Shown in pieces: positions 16,296 to 23,696 of a stretch of DNA of 64,000 nt. A program made the translations under genes and the position numbers. Source of the stretch: Amycolatopsis sp. DSM 110486 (lineage in GTDB: Bacteria > Actinomycetota > Actinomycetes > Mycobacteriales > Pseudonocardiaceae); the NCBI RefSeq assembly GCF_019468465.1, contig NZ_CP080519.1, forward strand, positions 10,716,501-10,780,500, in the 5' to 3' direction. The notes below the pieces were generated by a model that saw only the letters and a list, made by a program, of their open reading frames with translations, was not told the origin of the DNA and did not search any database. Each line of letters opens with the position of its first letter. Within the stretch, counting starts at the first letter, position 1.

Positions 16296-17388
16296 TCACG
16301 GCGGTCCCGCGCTCCCGCCGTCACCGGCCGTCGCGAGCGGGTGCCGGTTGCCGGGGATCGCGGCGAGGAGTTCGCGGGTGTATTCGTGGCCCGGGTTGGT
16401 GAACAGGTCCTCGGTGGTGCCGGTTTCCACGATCCGCCCCTGACGCATCACAGCGACGTCATGGGCGATCTGGCGGACGACGGCGAGGTCGTGGGAGATG
16501 AACAGGTACGCGACACCGGTGTCGGCTTGGAGTTCGGCCAGCAGGTCGAGCACCTGGGCCTGCACGGAGACGTCGAGCGCCGACACGGGTTCGTCGCACA
16601 CCACCAGGTCCGGGGACAGCGCGAGCGCCCGCGCGATGGCGACGCGCCGGCGTTGCCCGCCGGACAGTTCGGCCGGGCGGCGGGCGAGCATGGCCGCGGG
16701 GAGAGCGACGCGGTCGAGGAGATCGCGGGCGCGGGCGAGGCGGGAGCCACGATCACCGACGCCGAAGGCGCGCAACGGTTCGGTGATCACTTCGCCGATC
16801 GAGAACCGCGGATCCAGCGAGGCGTAGGGATTCTGGTAGATCAGCTGCGCCCGGCGGCGCAGCTGCCGCACCTCGGCTCCGCGCGCGGTGGTGACGTCGG
16901 CTCCGGCGAAACGGATCTCGCCGGCGGTCGCGTCGGTCAGGCGCAGCACCAGCCGGGCGGTGGTCGACTTGCCGGAGCCGGACTCGCCGACGAGAGCGAG
17001 CGTCCGGCCGCGGTGGAGGGTGAAGCTGACGTCGTCGACGGCCCGCAGTGTCCGCGCCCGACCCGAGACGCGCGGCAGCCGGAACTCCTTGACGGCGTTA
17101 CGGACCTCGACCAGCGGAGCGGCATCGGCCGGCGCCGGTGCCGAGACGCGGGGATGGGCCGTGGTCAGGCTGGGCGCGCTGGCCAGCAACTGGCGCGTGT
17201 ACTCGTGCCGTGGGTCGGCCAGCAGGCCGGCCGCGGGGCCGGTCTCGACCACCCGGCCCTCGGACATCACCACGATCCGGTCCGCGGCGACCCCGAGGTC
17301 GTGGGTGACCAGCAGCACCGCGGTCCCCGACTCCTCGGTCAGCCGCTGCAGGTGGTCGAGGATGACCCGTTGCACGGTCACGTCGAGC
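16296..17388 (-). pseudogene. 5'-truncated dipeptide/oligopeptide ABC transporter double ATPase
   Basis: The remnant begins inside the Walker B region of a first ATPase domain ([16 protein letters not shown], then [13 protein letters not shown], the H-loop). It continues through a complete second domain: GESGSGKST (Walker A), the Q-loop [12 protein letters not shown], the signature [15 protein letters not shown] and Walker [15 protein letters not shown]. This is the DppD-DppF fusion layout of peptide/nickel importers. About 200 residues of the first domain are missing, no permease or binding-protein gene is adjacent, and the upstream sequence belongs to an unrelated gene. A GTG at 17408 could start translation in fused foreign sequence, but a working importer is unlikely. 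Confidence 0.85.
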
Positions 17389-17933
17389 TCCCTGCTGGAC
17401 ACCGGCACCGCCGACTTCCACGGCGTTCCGGCTCACGGTCGCGCCGATCCTGCCCGTCACCGTGCCCGGCGCGCAACCGCGCGTACCGGTCCTCGTCGCC
17501 GCGATGGGGCCGGAAGCGCTGCGGGTCACCGGCGAACTGGCCGACGGCACGCTCCCCTACCTGGCCGCGCCACGCGTGCTCGGCGAGCACATCGTCCCCG
17601 CCATCACCAAGGCGGCCGATGAAGCCGGCCGCCCCGCACCGCGGATCGTCGCCTTCGTGGCCGGCACGGTGACCGGCGAACGCCGAGGAAGTCCGGGCGA
17701 AAGCGTTGCGGGACATGGCTTTCTACGATCAGGTCCCCTCCTACCAGCGGGTGGTGTCGCTGGCCGGCGCGCGGCACGCGGGTGAGCTCGCCGTCATCGG
17801 GGACGAATCCGCCGCCGCTGCGGTGCGCCGGTACTTCGACGCCGGGGCAACCGCAGTGGTGTTCACGCAGACCGATCTCGGCGGTCCCGAAGACCAGTCC
17901 CGGACCTTCGAAGTCCTCGGCGGCCTGGCCTGA
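17389..17933 (+). pseudogene. 5'-truncated, frameshifted F420-type luciferase-like oxidoreductase
   Basis: The fragment starts with [11 protein letters not shown], then changes frame near 17422 to continue [20 protein letters not shown], then VLVAAMGPEALRVTGELADG. Near 17680 one base too many shifts the frame again, to AEEVRAKALRDMAFYDQVPS and the C-terminal GATAVVFTQTDLGG. All three pieces fit one LLM-class F420-dependent oxidoreductase (TIGR03564-like), whose first half is missing. At least two frameshifts and the missing start make it a clear pseudogene. Its 5' end meets the 5' end of the ABC remnant at about 17388. Confidence 0.85.
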
Positions 17934-17955
17934 CCGCGGATGCCACTGCGGACAG

Positions 17956-18162
17956 TCACTCCGGCGCGGAGTAGTCCTGCACGATCCGCCGGAACGTCTC
18001 GCGCTCACGGCGTGACAGCGGCACGCTCGGCACATCGGCCGCCGCCGGGCGGGGCGCGGGCACGACGAATCCGAAGTCGAGCGGCGCGGACGGGGGTGCG
18101 AGCACCCAGCCGCAGCCGGTGACCGCTCGTGCCACTGCCCGGATCGCTCGCTTCATCGTCAT
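17956..18162 (-). CDS. Small uncharacterised protein
   Basis: This 68-residue reading frame starts at an ATG at 18162, with a second ATG two codons later at 18156 that is better spaced from the GGGAGG site. The N-terminus is basic (MKRAIRAVARAVTGCG), the middle is Pro/Ala-rich, and the C-terminus is a charged helix, LSRRERETFRRIVQDYSAPE. Codon use is actinobacterial. No family is recognised. A good ribosome site and the patterned C-terminus argue that it is real, but it sits in a decayed region and may be a leftover. Confidence 0.45.
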   Translation of the reverse strand: MTMKRAIRAVARAVTGCGWVLAPPSAPLDFGFVVPAPRPAAADVPSVPLSRRERETFRRIVQDYSAPE

Positions 18163-18254
18163 CAGCCTCCCGCACCAGACCGGCCCTTCATTCTCGTCGC
18201 GGACGCGGCCGTGTCCAGCCCCGTCCACCCGGCGGGAGAACAAAACCGCCCACG

Positions 18255-18607
18255 GACGCGCCGCGTGGCTGGTCGGCGCGACCGCCCTGCCCGAGGCGCT
18301 GGCGACCGTCGGCCGGCCGCCGCTCGGGTCCGACGCGCTGAGGCGGGAAGTGACCGATGTCGTCGAGGTCGTCCGGCGGCTGTGGGACTCGTGGGAGGAC
18401 GACGCGGTCATCAAGGACGTCGCGACCGGCCGCTACCTCGATCCCGGCAAAGTGCACCAAGTCGACTTCGACGGCGAGACCTTCTCGGTCAAAGGACCGC
18501 TGATCACCCCGCGCCCGCCCCAGGGCAGTCTCGTCGTGCTCGCACCCGACACCCTCGCCGACGCGGCCCGCCCCGATGCCGAGCGGTTACGGCGGCCGCC
18601 TTCATGA
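18255..18607 (+). pseudogene. Fragment of an FMN-dependent (NtaA/SnaA-type) monooxygenase
   Basis: The frame contains DVVEVVRRLWDSWEDDAV, then DVATGRYLDPGKVHQVDFDG and FSVKGPLITPRPPQGSLVV. These are signature stretches of luciferase-like monooxygenases of the nitrilotriacetate/pristinamycin type. Only this central part survives; the N-terminal barrel start and the C-terminal third are absent, and no start codon with a ribosome site precedes it. It is therefore a gene fragment. It is the third broken gene in 2.3 kb. Confidence 0.75.
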
Positions 18608-18748
18608 GCGGGGTTCGCCCGCCCGCCTGGTTGCTGGGGTGTGGGGTGCGGGCGTGTTCCGGACGGCGGGCGGTCCGGTTCGAGACGAAAGCCACCAGGC
18701 AGTTCGCGCGAGGAGATCGCGGGTGGCGAGAAGACCCTTCGCGTCCCG

Positions 18749-18928
18749 TCAGCCGGGGAGTGTGGCGGCGGTGACGACCGTGATCCGCGCGGATCCTCGG
18801 CGCAGCACCAGCCATCCGTCGGCCGCGCGCTCGATGTCGTAGCCCTCGGCGAGGTAGGAGTCCAGCTCGCGGGCCAGCTCGTTCCCGTCGGCGACGCGGT
18901 GGACCGGCTGGTACGCGTGCGCAGCCAT
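18749..18928 (-). CDS. Small conserved actinobacterial-type protein downstream of rskA
   Basis: This 59-residue protein starts at an ATG at 18928 with a strong GGAGGAG site about five bases upstream. It reads ELARELDSYLAEGYDIERAA, DGWLVLRRGSARITVV: an amphipathic helix followed by two strands, with no signal peptide or membrane segment. Function is unknown. It lies 53 bp beyond the rskA stop on the same strand, so it may be a third gene of the sigK-rskA transcript. The separating sequence contains one copy of the TCCACTGTGGA palindrome. Confidence 0.65.
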   Translation of the reverse strand: MAAHAYQPVHRVADGNELARELDSYLAEGYDIERAADGWLVLRRGSARITVVTAATLPG

Positions 18929-18981
18929 GTGTTCTCCTCCACTGTGGACTTCCTGCTCCCGGGTACGAAGTGGACAGCAGC

Positions 18982-19746
18982 TCACCCGAGGTCGAACCGG
19001 AGCACCCCCGGAGTGGTGGGCCGGGGTGATCCCGTCGCGGGTTCGGTGGTGACGGCGATGTGGTCGACGTCGGCGGGCAGTGCGCTGACCAGCGCGCCGG
19101 CGTCCGGGCGGAGCAGGCCGGCCGACTGCGGGCCGCGCGGGCCGATCAGCCAGACCTGGTAGGCGTGCGCGGGGTCGAGCGCCGCGACGCCGTCGAGCGA
19201 GACCGCGACCTGTGCAACGCCGCGGGAGGCCTCGGCGGTACCGGTCCCACCGGTGGCCGCGTGCGCAGTGACGGTGACCGCGTCGGGTGCGGCGAGGATC
19301 CGCCCGTCGGCGGTCACGACCGTCGAGCCGCGGTCGCCGCCCGGGCCGCCGCCCAGCGTGATGCCCCCGACGACACCGGCGGCCACTGCCGCGACGGCGG
19401 CGACCGTGATCGCCGCCCGCGTTCGCCACCGACGAGGGACGCCGGTCGCGGGATGTGGTTCGTGGACGAGCGGTGGAGCCTGGCGCGTCGCCGCGATCCG
19501 CGCGAGCACGGCCGCGCGCACCCGGGCCGGCGGCTCGAGGTCGGCGGCTCGAGGTCGGCGGCTCGAGGTCGGCGGCTCGAGGTCGGCGGCGACGCCGAGC
19601 AGAGCCGCCACGGCCCGCAGCTCGCACACCTCCGGGGCGCAGACCTCGCAGTCGCGCAGGTGCCGTTCGAACTGCGCCCGCTCGAAGTCGCCGATGGCGT
19701 CGAGCACGTAGGCGCCGGTGAGGGCGTGGGTTTCGGCGACGGTCAT
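18982..19746 (-). CDS. rskA: Anti-sigma-K factor RskA-like
   Basis: The 254-residue protein has a short cytoplasmic anti-sigma domain (about 1-60: LTGAYVLDAIGDFERAQFER and HLRDCEVCAPEV), a linker, one transmembrane helix (about 112-130, TRAAITVAAVAAVAAGVVGG) and an extracytoplasmic RskA C-terminal domain. That domain has AYQVWLIGPRGPQSAGLLRP and ends VLRFDLG. The family holds SigK at the membrane and releases it after regulated proteolysis. The start overlaps the sigK stop by ATGA. The linker is encoded by four perfect 14-nt repeats that cycle through all three frames. Confidence 0.9.
   Translation of the reverse strand: MTVAETHALTGAYVLDAIGDFERAQFERHLRDCEVCAPEVCELRAVAALLGVAADLEPPTSSRRPRAADLEPPARVRAAVLARIAATRQAPPLVHEPHPATGVPRRWRTRAAITVAAVAAVAAGVVGGITLGGGPGGDRGSTVVTADGRILAAPDAVTVTAHAATGGTGTAEASRGVAQVAVSLDGVAALDPAHAYQVWLIGPRGPQSAGLLRPDAGALVSALPADVDHIAVTTEPATGSPRPTTPGVLRFDLG
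19532..19587. repeat. Four tandem 14-nt repeats inside rskA
   Basis: The unit GGCTCGAGGTCGGC is repeated four times without mismatch. Fourteen is not a multiple of three, so each copy is read in a different frame and the protein repeats every 14 residues (ADLEPP, TSSRRP, then ADLEPP again). Gain or loss of one copy would frameshift the anti-sigma factor ahead of its membrane helix. Confidence 0.95.
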
Positions 19747-20348
19747 GCTCGCGCTCCCAGGGCGTGCCGGAGGCGGAGGAGTCCGTCGCGCAGGCGTGAC
19801 TTGACGGTGCTGACGGGGACGTCGAGGAGGTCGCCGACCTCGCGACAGGTGTACCCGTCGTAGTACGCGAGCTCGATCGAACGGCGCTGCAGGTCGGTGA
19901 GCGTGGCGAGCGCGGCCCGGACGTCGTCGCGTTCCAGGCGCAGCATCGTCTGCTCGGCGACCTCGTCGAAGTCCCGGCGCGGGTCCAGGCGGCCGGAGCG
20001 GGCCTCCCGGTCGGAGCCGGACTGCTCGGAACGCACGCGGTCGATCGCCCGCCGGTGCGCGATCGTCAGCGCCCACGACCGCACGTTCCCCCGTCCGGCC
20101 GTGAAAGTCGCGGCCTTGCGCCAGATCTCGAGCAACGTCACCTGCGCGACCTCCTCGGACTGCGCCCGGTCCCGCAGCACCCGCACCGCCATGCCCAGCA
20201 CGGGGCCCGCGAGCTCGTCGTACAGCGCGGCGAACGCCGCCTCGTCCCCGAGCGCCACCCTCGCGAGCAGGGATTCGGGCGTCACCGGTTCCTCCACTGT
20301 GGATAGTGGCGGCGGTGTCCTCGTCAACGTCCCGGCGTGACCGGCCAT
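19743..20348 (-). CDS. sigK: ECF sigma factor SigK
   Basis: This 201-residue ECF sigma factor has region 2 (FAALYDELAGPVLGMAVRVL, then EEVAQVTLLEIWRKA) and region 4 with its helix-turn-helix (LTDLQRRSIELAYYDGYTCR, then DVPVSTVKSRLRDGLLRLR). It directs RNA polymerase to a small regulon and is restrained by RskA. The ATG at 20348 has GGGAGGG seven bases upstream; longer starts are unlikely. The gene order sigK-rskA, next to a fasciclin lipoprotein of the MPT70/MPT83 kind and an oxidoreductase, resembles the mycobacterial SigK regulon. A weak SigK-like promoter precedes it, suggesting autoregulation. Confidence 0.9.
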   Translation of the reverse strand: MAGHAGTLTRTPPPLSTVEEPVTPESLLARVALGDEAAFAALYDELAGPVLGMAVRVLRDRAQSEEVAQVTLLEIWRKAATFTAGRGNVRSWALTIAHRRAIDRVRSEQSGSDREARSGRLDPRRDFDEVAEQTMLRLERDDVRAALATLTDLQRRSIELAYYDGYTCREVGDLLDVPVSTVKSRLRDGLLRLRHALGARA

Positions 20349-20412
20349 GTCAGATCCCTCCCGGCCGAAGCGCCGAGAAAGCCGCCGGCACTCGGCCGGC
20401 GGGTCACCGGGT

Positions 20413-20439
20413 ATTCGCCACCGGTTGCGCGGTGTATGA
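20413..20439 (-). promoter_or_regulatory. Weak SigK-like promoter upstream of sigK
   Basis: On the minus strand TCATAC, 15 bases, GCGAAT gives 9 of 12 matches to the CCATCC-N15-CCGAAT pattern known for SigK. The spacing matches the two stronger sites nearby. Transcription would start about 55 bases ahead of the sigK ATG. Confidence 0.4.
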
Positions 20440-20470
20440 CTGCCGATCGGAAACTCACCCGAGCAGATGC

Positions 20471-20497
20471 CCATCCGGAAGCCGCGCGGGGCCGAAT
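20471..20497 (+). promoter_or_regulatory. SigK-type promoter of the molybdopterin oxidoreductase gene
   Basis: CCATCC at 20471-20476 and CCGAAT at 20492-20497, with a 15-base spacer, exactly match the -35 and -10 described for mycobacterial SigK. The expected start site falls on or next to the ATG at 20505, implying a leaderless message and deciding that start codon. Confidence 0.8.
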
Positions 20498-20504
20498 GAC
20501 CGGT

Positions 20505-22073
20505 ATGGCCACCACCGAAGCCCCCGCCGTGCCGAGCGCCGCGCCCCCACGGCTACGCATCCCCTCCGCGGCGCTCTGCGGCGTGCTGGCTCTGTTCGCG
20601 GCGCTGGCGGCCGGGCACCTCGTCGCCGGGTTCATCAGCGTCAACGCCTCGCCCTACCTGGCCGTCGGCAACGGCGCGATCGACCTGACGCCGGTGGAGC
20701 TGAAGGACTTCGCGGTGCAGATGTTCGGCACCTACGACAAAGTCGTGCTGCTCGGCGGCATGGCCGCGGTGATGGTGGCCGCGGCCGCGGTCGCCGGGGT
20801 GCTGTCGCTGCGCTCGCCCCGGCCGGGTGTGGTCATCGTCGCCTTGTTCGGGCTGCTCGGCGGGTTCGCGGTGCACCAGCGGCCGGACCTGACCGCCGTG
20901 GCGCTGCTGGCGCCGGCGACGAGCCTGGTGGTGGGCGTGGCCGTTTTCCTGCTGCTGCACCGGATCGCGCCCCGCAAGAACCCGCCGGCCGAGCGGTCCG
21001 GGGGTACGTCGCGGCGGTCCTTTCTCCTCGGCGGGGCGGGTGCTCTCGTCGGGGCCGGGGTACTCGGCGGGGCCGGCCAGCTGGTCAGCGGCACCCGGGA
21101 CGCGACGGCGTCGCGGGCGGCGATCGGTGCCCTCGTGCCCGCGAAATCCGCGCCCGCGATCCCGGCCGACGCCGACTTCGCCAAGCTGGGGACACCGACG
21201 TTCCTGACGCCCAACCCCAAGTTCTACAGGGTGGACACGGCGCTGTCAGTACCGCAGCTGCGCGCGGAGGACTGGAGCCTGCGCATCCACGGCATGGTGG
21301 AGCGCGAACTGCGTTACGGCTACTCCGACATCCGCAACCGCCCGCTGGTCGAACGCACGATCACCATGACCTGTGTGTCCAACGAGGTCGGTGGCGACTA
21401 CGTGTCGACGTCCGACTTCATCGGGGTCGACCTGGCCGACCTGCTGGCCGAAGCCGGGGTGCGGCCGGGAGCGGAACAGCTGTTCTGCACGAGTGTCGAC
21501 GGCTGGACCTCCGGCACCCCCGTGGCGGCGGCCCTGGATCGCGGCCGCGGCGCGATGCTCGCGATCGGGATGAACCGGGAACCGCTTCCGCTGGAACACG
21601 GATTTCCCGCACGGCTGGTCACGCCGGGGCTCTACGGCTACGTGTCGGCGACCAAGTGGGTCGTGGACATCGAGGTGACCACCTGGAAGGCCCGGCAGGC
21701 GTACTGGCTCAAACGCGGCTGGGGCGAGCAGGCACCGATCAAGACCGAATCACGCATCGACACCCCGAAGGGCTTCGACACCGTGCCGGCGGGCGCGGTG
21801 CGGCTGGCCGGTGTCGCGTGGTCGCAGCACAACGGCATCGCCGACGTCGAGATCAAAGTGGACAACAACCCGTGGCAACGGACCACCCTCTCGACCGAGG
21901 TCAACGTGAACACCTGGCGCATGTGGTGGACCCAGATCGCCGTGAAACCCGGCACCCACCAGGTGTTCGTCCGCGCCACCGACAAAACCGGCTACACCCA
22001 GACCGACGCGCGCGCCGGCACCGTCCCCGACGGCGCCACCGGCTGGCACTCCACCACGTTCATCGCGACCTGA
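20505..22073 (+). CDS. Membrane-anchored molybdopterin-dependent oxidoreductase (sulfite oxidase fold)
   Basis: The 522-residue protein has four N-terminal transmembrane helices (about 20-152), then a Tat-like twin-arginine segment (SRRSFLLGGAGALVGAG near 170), then an extracytoplasmic sulfite-oxidase-type molybdopterin domain (about 230-440) and an Ig-like C-terminal domain ending HSTTFIAT. The probable Mo ligand is Cys290 in TITMTCVSNEVGG; the YedY-like stretch GFPARLVTPGLYGYVSATKW is intact. The electron partner and substrate are unknown; methionine-sulfoxide repair or sulfite oxidation are family options. ATG 20505 is chosen over 20496 because the SigK -10 overlaps the latter. Confidence 0.87.
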   Translation: MATTEAPAVPSAAPPRLRIPSAALCGVLALFAALAAGHLVAGFISVNASPYLAVGNGAIDLTPVELKDFAVQMFGTYDKVVLLGGMAAVMVAAAAVAGVLSLRSPRPGVVIVALFGLLGGFAVHQRPDLTAVALLAPATSLVVGVAVFLLLHRIAPRKNPPAERSGGTSRRSFLLGGAGALVGAGVLGGAGQLVSGTRDATASRAAIGALVPAKSAPAIPADADFAKLGTPTFLTPNPKFYRVDTALSVPQLRAEDWSLRIHGMVERELRYGYSDIRNRPLVERTITMTCVSNEVGGDYVSTSDFIGVDLADLLAEAGVRPGAEQLFCTSVDGWTSGTPVAAALDRGRGAMLAIGMNREPLPLEHGFPARLVTPGLYGYVSATKWVVDIEVTTWKARQAYWLKRGWGEQAPIKTESRIDTPKGFDTVPAGAVRLAGVAWSQHNGIADVEIKVDNNPWQRTTLSTEVNVNTWRMWWTQIAVKPGTHQVFVRATDKTGYTQTDARAGTVPDGATGWHSTTFIAT

Positions 22074-22104
22074 CCGGCTCACTCGAAAGAGTTGCCATCC
22101 GCAC

Positions 22105-22131
22105 CAATCCTTTCCCCGACCGGCACCGAAT
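22105..22131 (+). promoter_or_regulatory. SigK-type promoter of the fasciclin lipoprotein gene
   Basis: CAATCC at 22105, a 15-base spacer and CCGAAT at 22126 match the SigK pattern with one mismatch. A perfect CCATCC also lies at 22095, but 25 bases from the -10. The leader would be about 70 bases long and includes a possible 18-codon frame from 22137. Confidence 0.7.
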
Positions 22132-22206
22132 CCCTCATGAGAAACACCCGCCGACCCCACTGCGGCCGGTCCTGGCACATCTGTCCACTGTGAACGGAGT
22201 TATCCC

Positions 22207-22878
22207 GTGAAATCCCTTCGTATCGCCGCAATCGGCGTCACCGCTGTCGCCGCCCTCGCCCTCGCCGCCTGTGGCAGCAGCACCGGCAGCGGCTCGTCCG
22301 GTGGCAGCGCCCCGGCACCCTCGTCGTCGGCTCCGATGTCGTCGAGCAACGACTCCGGCGCCTCCAACGGCATGACCACCAACGCCGACGTCTTCGGCCC
22401 GGCGTGTTCCCAGCTGCCGCAGGGCAACTCCCCCGGCTCGCTCGACTCCATGGGCCCACAGCCGGTCGCGTCGGCCGCGTCGACCAACCCGCTGCTGACC
22501 AAGCTGGTCGCCGCGGTCAAGGCCACCAACCTCGTCGACACGCTCAACAGCCAGCAGGCCATCACCGTCTTCGCCCCGGCCGACCCGGCGTTCAACGCCC
22601 TCGGCGACGCGAAGTTCACCGAACTGGCCCAGAACCCCGACCAGCTCGCGCCGATCCTGCAGTACCACGTCGTCGGCAAGCGCTACGACGCCAAGGGCCT
22701 CGCTGCCGCGGGCTCCGTCACCTCGCTCAACACCGCGGGCGGCCCGCTCAAGATCGAAGGCACCGGCGACGACATGACCGTCAACGGCGCCAAGATCCTC
22801 TGCGGCAACATCCCGACGAAGAACGCCACCGTCTTCGTCATCGACAAGGTCCTCACCCCGGGCACCAACAAGAACTGA
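22207..22878 (+). CDS. Fasciclin-domain lipoprotein (MPT70/MPT83-like)
   Basis: The 223-residue protein has a lipoprotein signal with lipobox LAAC at residues 19-22, a long Ser/Gly/Pro linker, then one FAS1 domain (about 85-220). FAS1 hallmarks are NLVDTLNSQQAITVFAPADPAF near 110-130 (H1 box) and LQYHVVGKRYD near 155. The C-terminal strand is VFVIDKVLTPG. Such proteins are surface-exposed adhesion or cell-wall-associated proteins; MPT70 and MPT83 are the main SigK targets in tuberculosis-complex mycobacteria. GTG at 22207 has an upstream GGAG. It follows the oxidoreductase but has its own SigK-like promoter, and a strong terminator follows. Confidence 0.9.
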   Translation: MKSLRIAAIGVTAVAALALAACGSSTGSGSSGGSAPAPSSSAPMSSSNDSGASNGMTTNADVFGPACSQLPQGNSPGSLDSMGPQPVASAASTNPLLTKLVAAVKATNLVDTLNSQQAITVFAPADPAFNALGDAKFTELAQNPDQLAPILQYHVVGKRYDAKGLAAAGSVTSLNTAGGPLKIEGTGDDMTVNGAKILCGNIPTKNATVFVIDKVLTPGTNKN

Positions 22879-22910
22879 CCCCGAGGTCCCACGAGGACCC
22901 CTCCGGACGA

Positions 22911-22951
22911 CGAGCCCGGCGTGCTTGCCCACAGGCCACGCCGGGCTCGTT
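22911..22951. terminator. Strong hairpin terminator between convergent genes
   Basis: CGAGCCCGGCGTG and CACGCCGGGCTCG form a perfect 13-bp stem with a 13-nt loop. It lies between the fasciclin gene and the convergent reductase gene and can serve both. Confidence 0.85.
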
Positions 22952-22999
22952 GCGGTCTCCAAGTCCCCTGCCTCGCCTGGCCGGCCACAGTGGACGGCG

Positions 23000-23623
23000 T
23001 CAGCGGCGCACCTTGAATCCGAGGTGCAGCACCCCGTCGCCCTGGATGACGACGTGGGGATCCTCCAGCAGGTACTGGCCGTCGATGCCGCCGAAGTAGC
23101 GTTTGCCCGACCCGAAGACCACCGGCACCACGTCCATCGCCACTTCGTCCACGAGGCCGGCCGCGAGGATCTGGCCGCCCACGTCGCCGGCGTTCACCGC
23201 GACGGTCCGCTCGCCGGCGAGCTCCTGGGCCTTGTCGATCGCGGCCGCCACACCGCCGACGAAGTGGTACGACGCCTCGGGGTGCCAGCCCTCGGGCTTG
23301 GGCCGGTGCGACACGACGACCACGTGGTCGCCCGCGGGCGGCTTGCCCTCCCAGCCGTTCACGAGGTCGAACAGGTGGCGGCCCATCACGATCACGCCGA
23401 TCTTCTCCCACATCGACCGGACGTAGTCCGCTGAAGCGCTGGAGACCTTGAAGGCGTTTCCGGCTCCGGAATGGTCGAAGTCCTGCTCACCCTGCCGGCC
23501 GGGGCGTTCGATGATCGGGTTGTCCCCGTTGAAGTACCATTCGTGGAGTGGGCCGACGTCGTCCTTGTCGTCGGCGATGAAGCCGTCCACCGACGCCACG
23601 TTGTGCATGATCACCGTGCCCAC
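23000..23623 (-). CDS. Dihydrofolate reductase / RibD C-terminal-family protein
   Basis: The 207-residue protein has the RibD_C/DHFR-like fold: an N-terminal strand VIMHNVASVDGFIA, the nucleotide-binding VIVMGRHLFDLVNGW and VVVVSHRPKP, and VNAGDVGGQILAAGLVDEV near 150. Members are NADPH-dependent reductases; most of these small paralogues have no known substrate and are not true folate enzymes. The GTG at 23623 is chosen because a GAGGAG site lies six bases ahead. It is a single-gene unit sharing a terminator with the fasciclin gene. Confidence 0.85.
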   Translation of the reverse strand: MGTVIMHNVASVDGFIADDKDDVGPLHEWYFNGDNPIIERPGRQGEQDFDHSGAGNAFKVSSASADYVRSMWEKIGVIVMGRHLFDLVNGWEGKPPAGDHVVVVSHRPKPEGWHPEASYHFVGGVAAAIDKAQELAGERTVAVNAGDVGGQILAAGLVDEVAMDVVPVVFGSGKRYFGGIDGQYLLEDPHVVIQGDGVLHLGFKVRR

Positions 23624-23696
23624 CAGTACTCCTCGGATCTCCTCGCGCGGATGCCCCGATCCTGCCGTCCCCGGTGGGCGACGGGCTTGTAAAAAT

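Noticed and set aside
16341..17672. Long rightward frame over the ABC ATPase remnant
   Set aside because: It mirrors the ATPase domain on the other strand; only its last part coincides with the luciferase-like remnant, annotated separately.
19532..19587. CRISPR array
   Set aside because: The repeats are directly adjacent 14-mers without spacers and lie inside a coding gene; no cas genes are present in the window.
22095..22100. The perfect CCATCC as the -35 of the fasciclin promoter
   Set aside because: It is 25 bases from the CCGAAT -10, a full helical turn too far; CAATCC at 22105 has the 15-base spacing of the other SigK sites.
22137..22193. 18-codon frame in the fasciclin-gene leader as a regulatory peptide
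   Set aside because: It starts at or before the predicted transcription start and has no ribosome site, so translation is doubtful.
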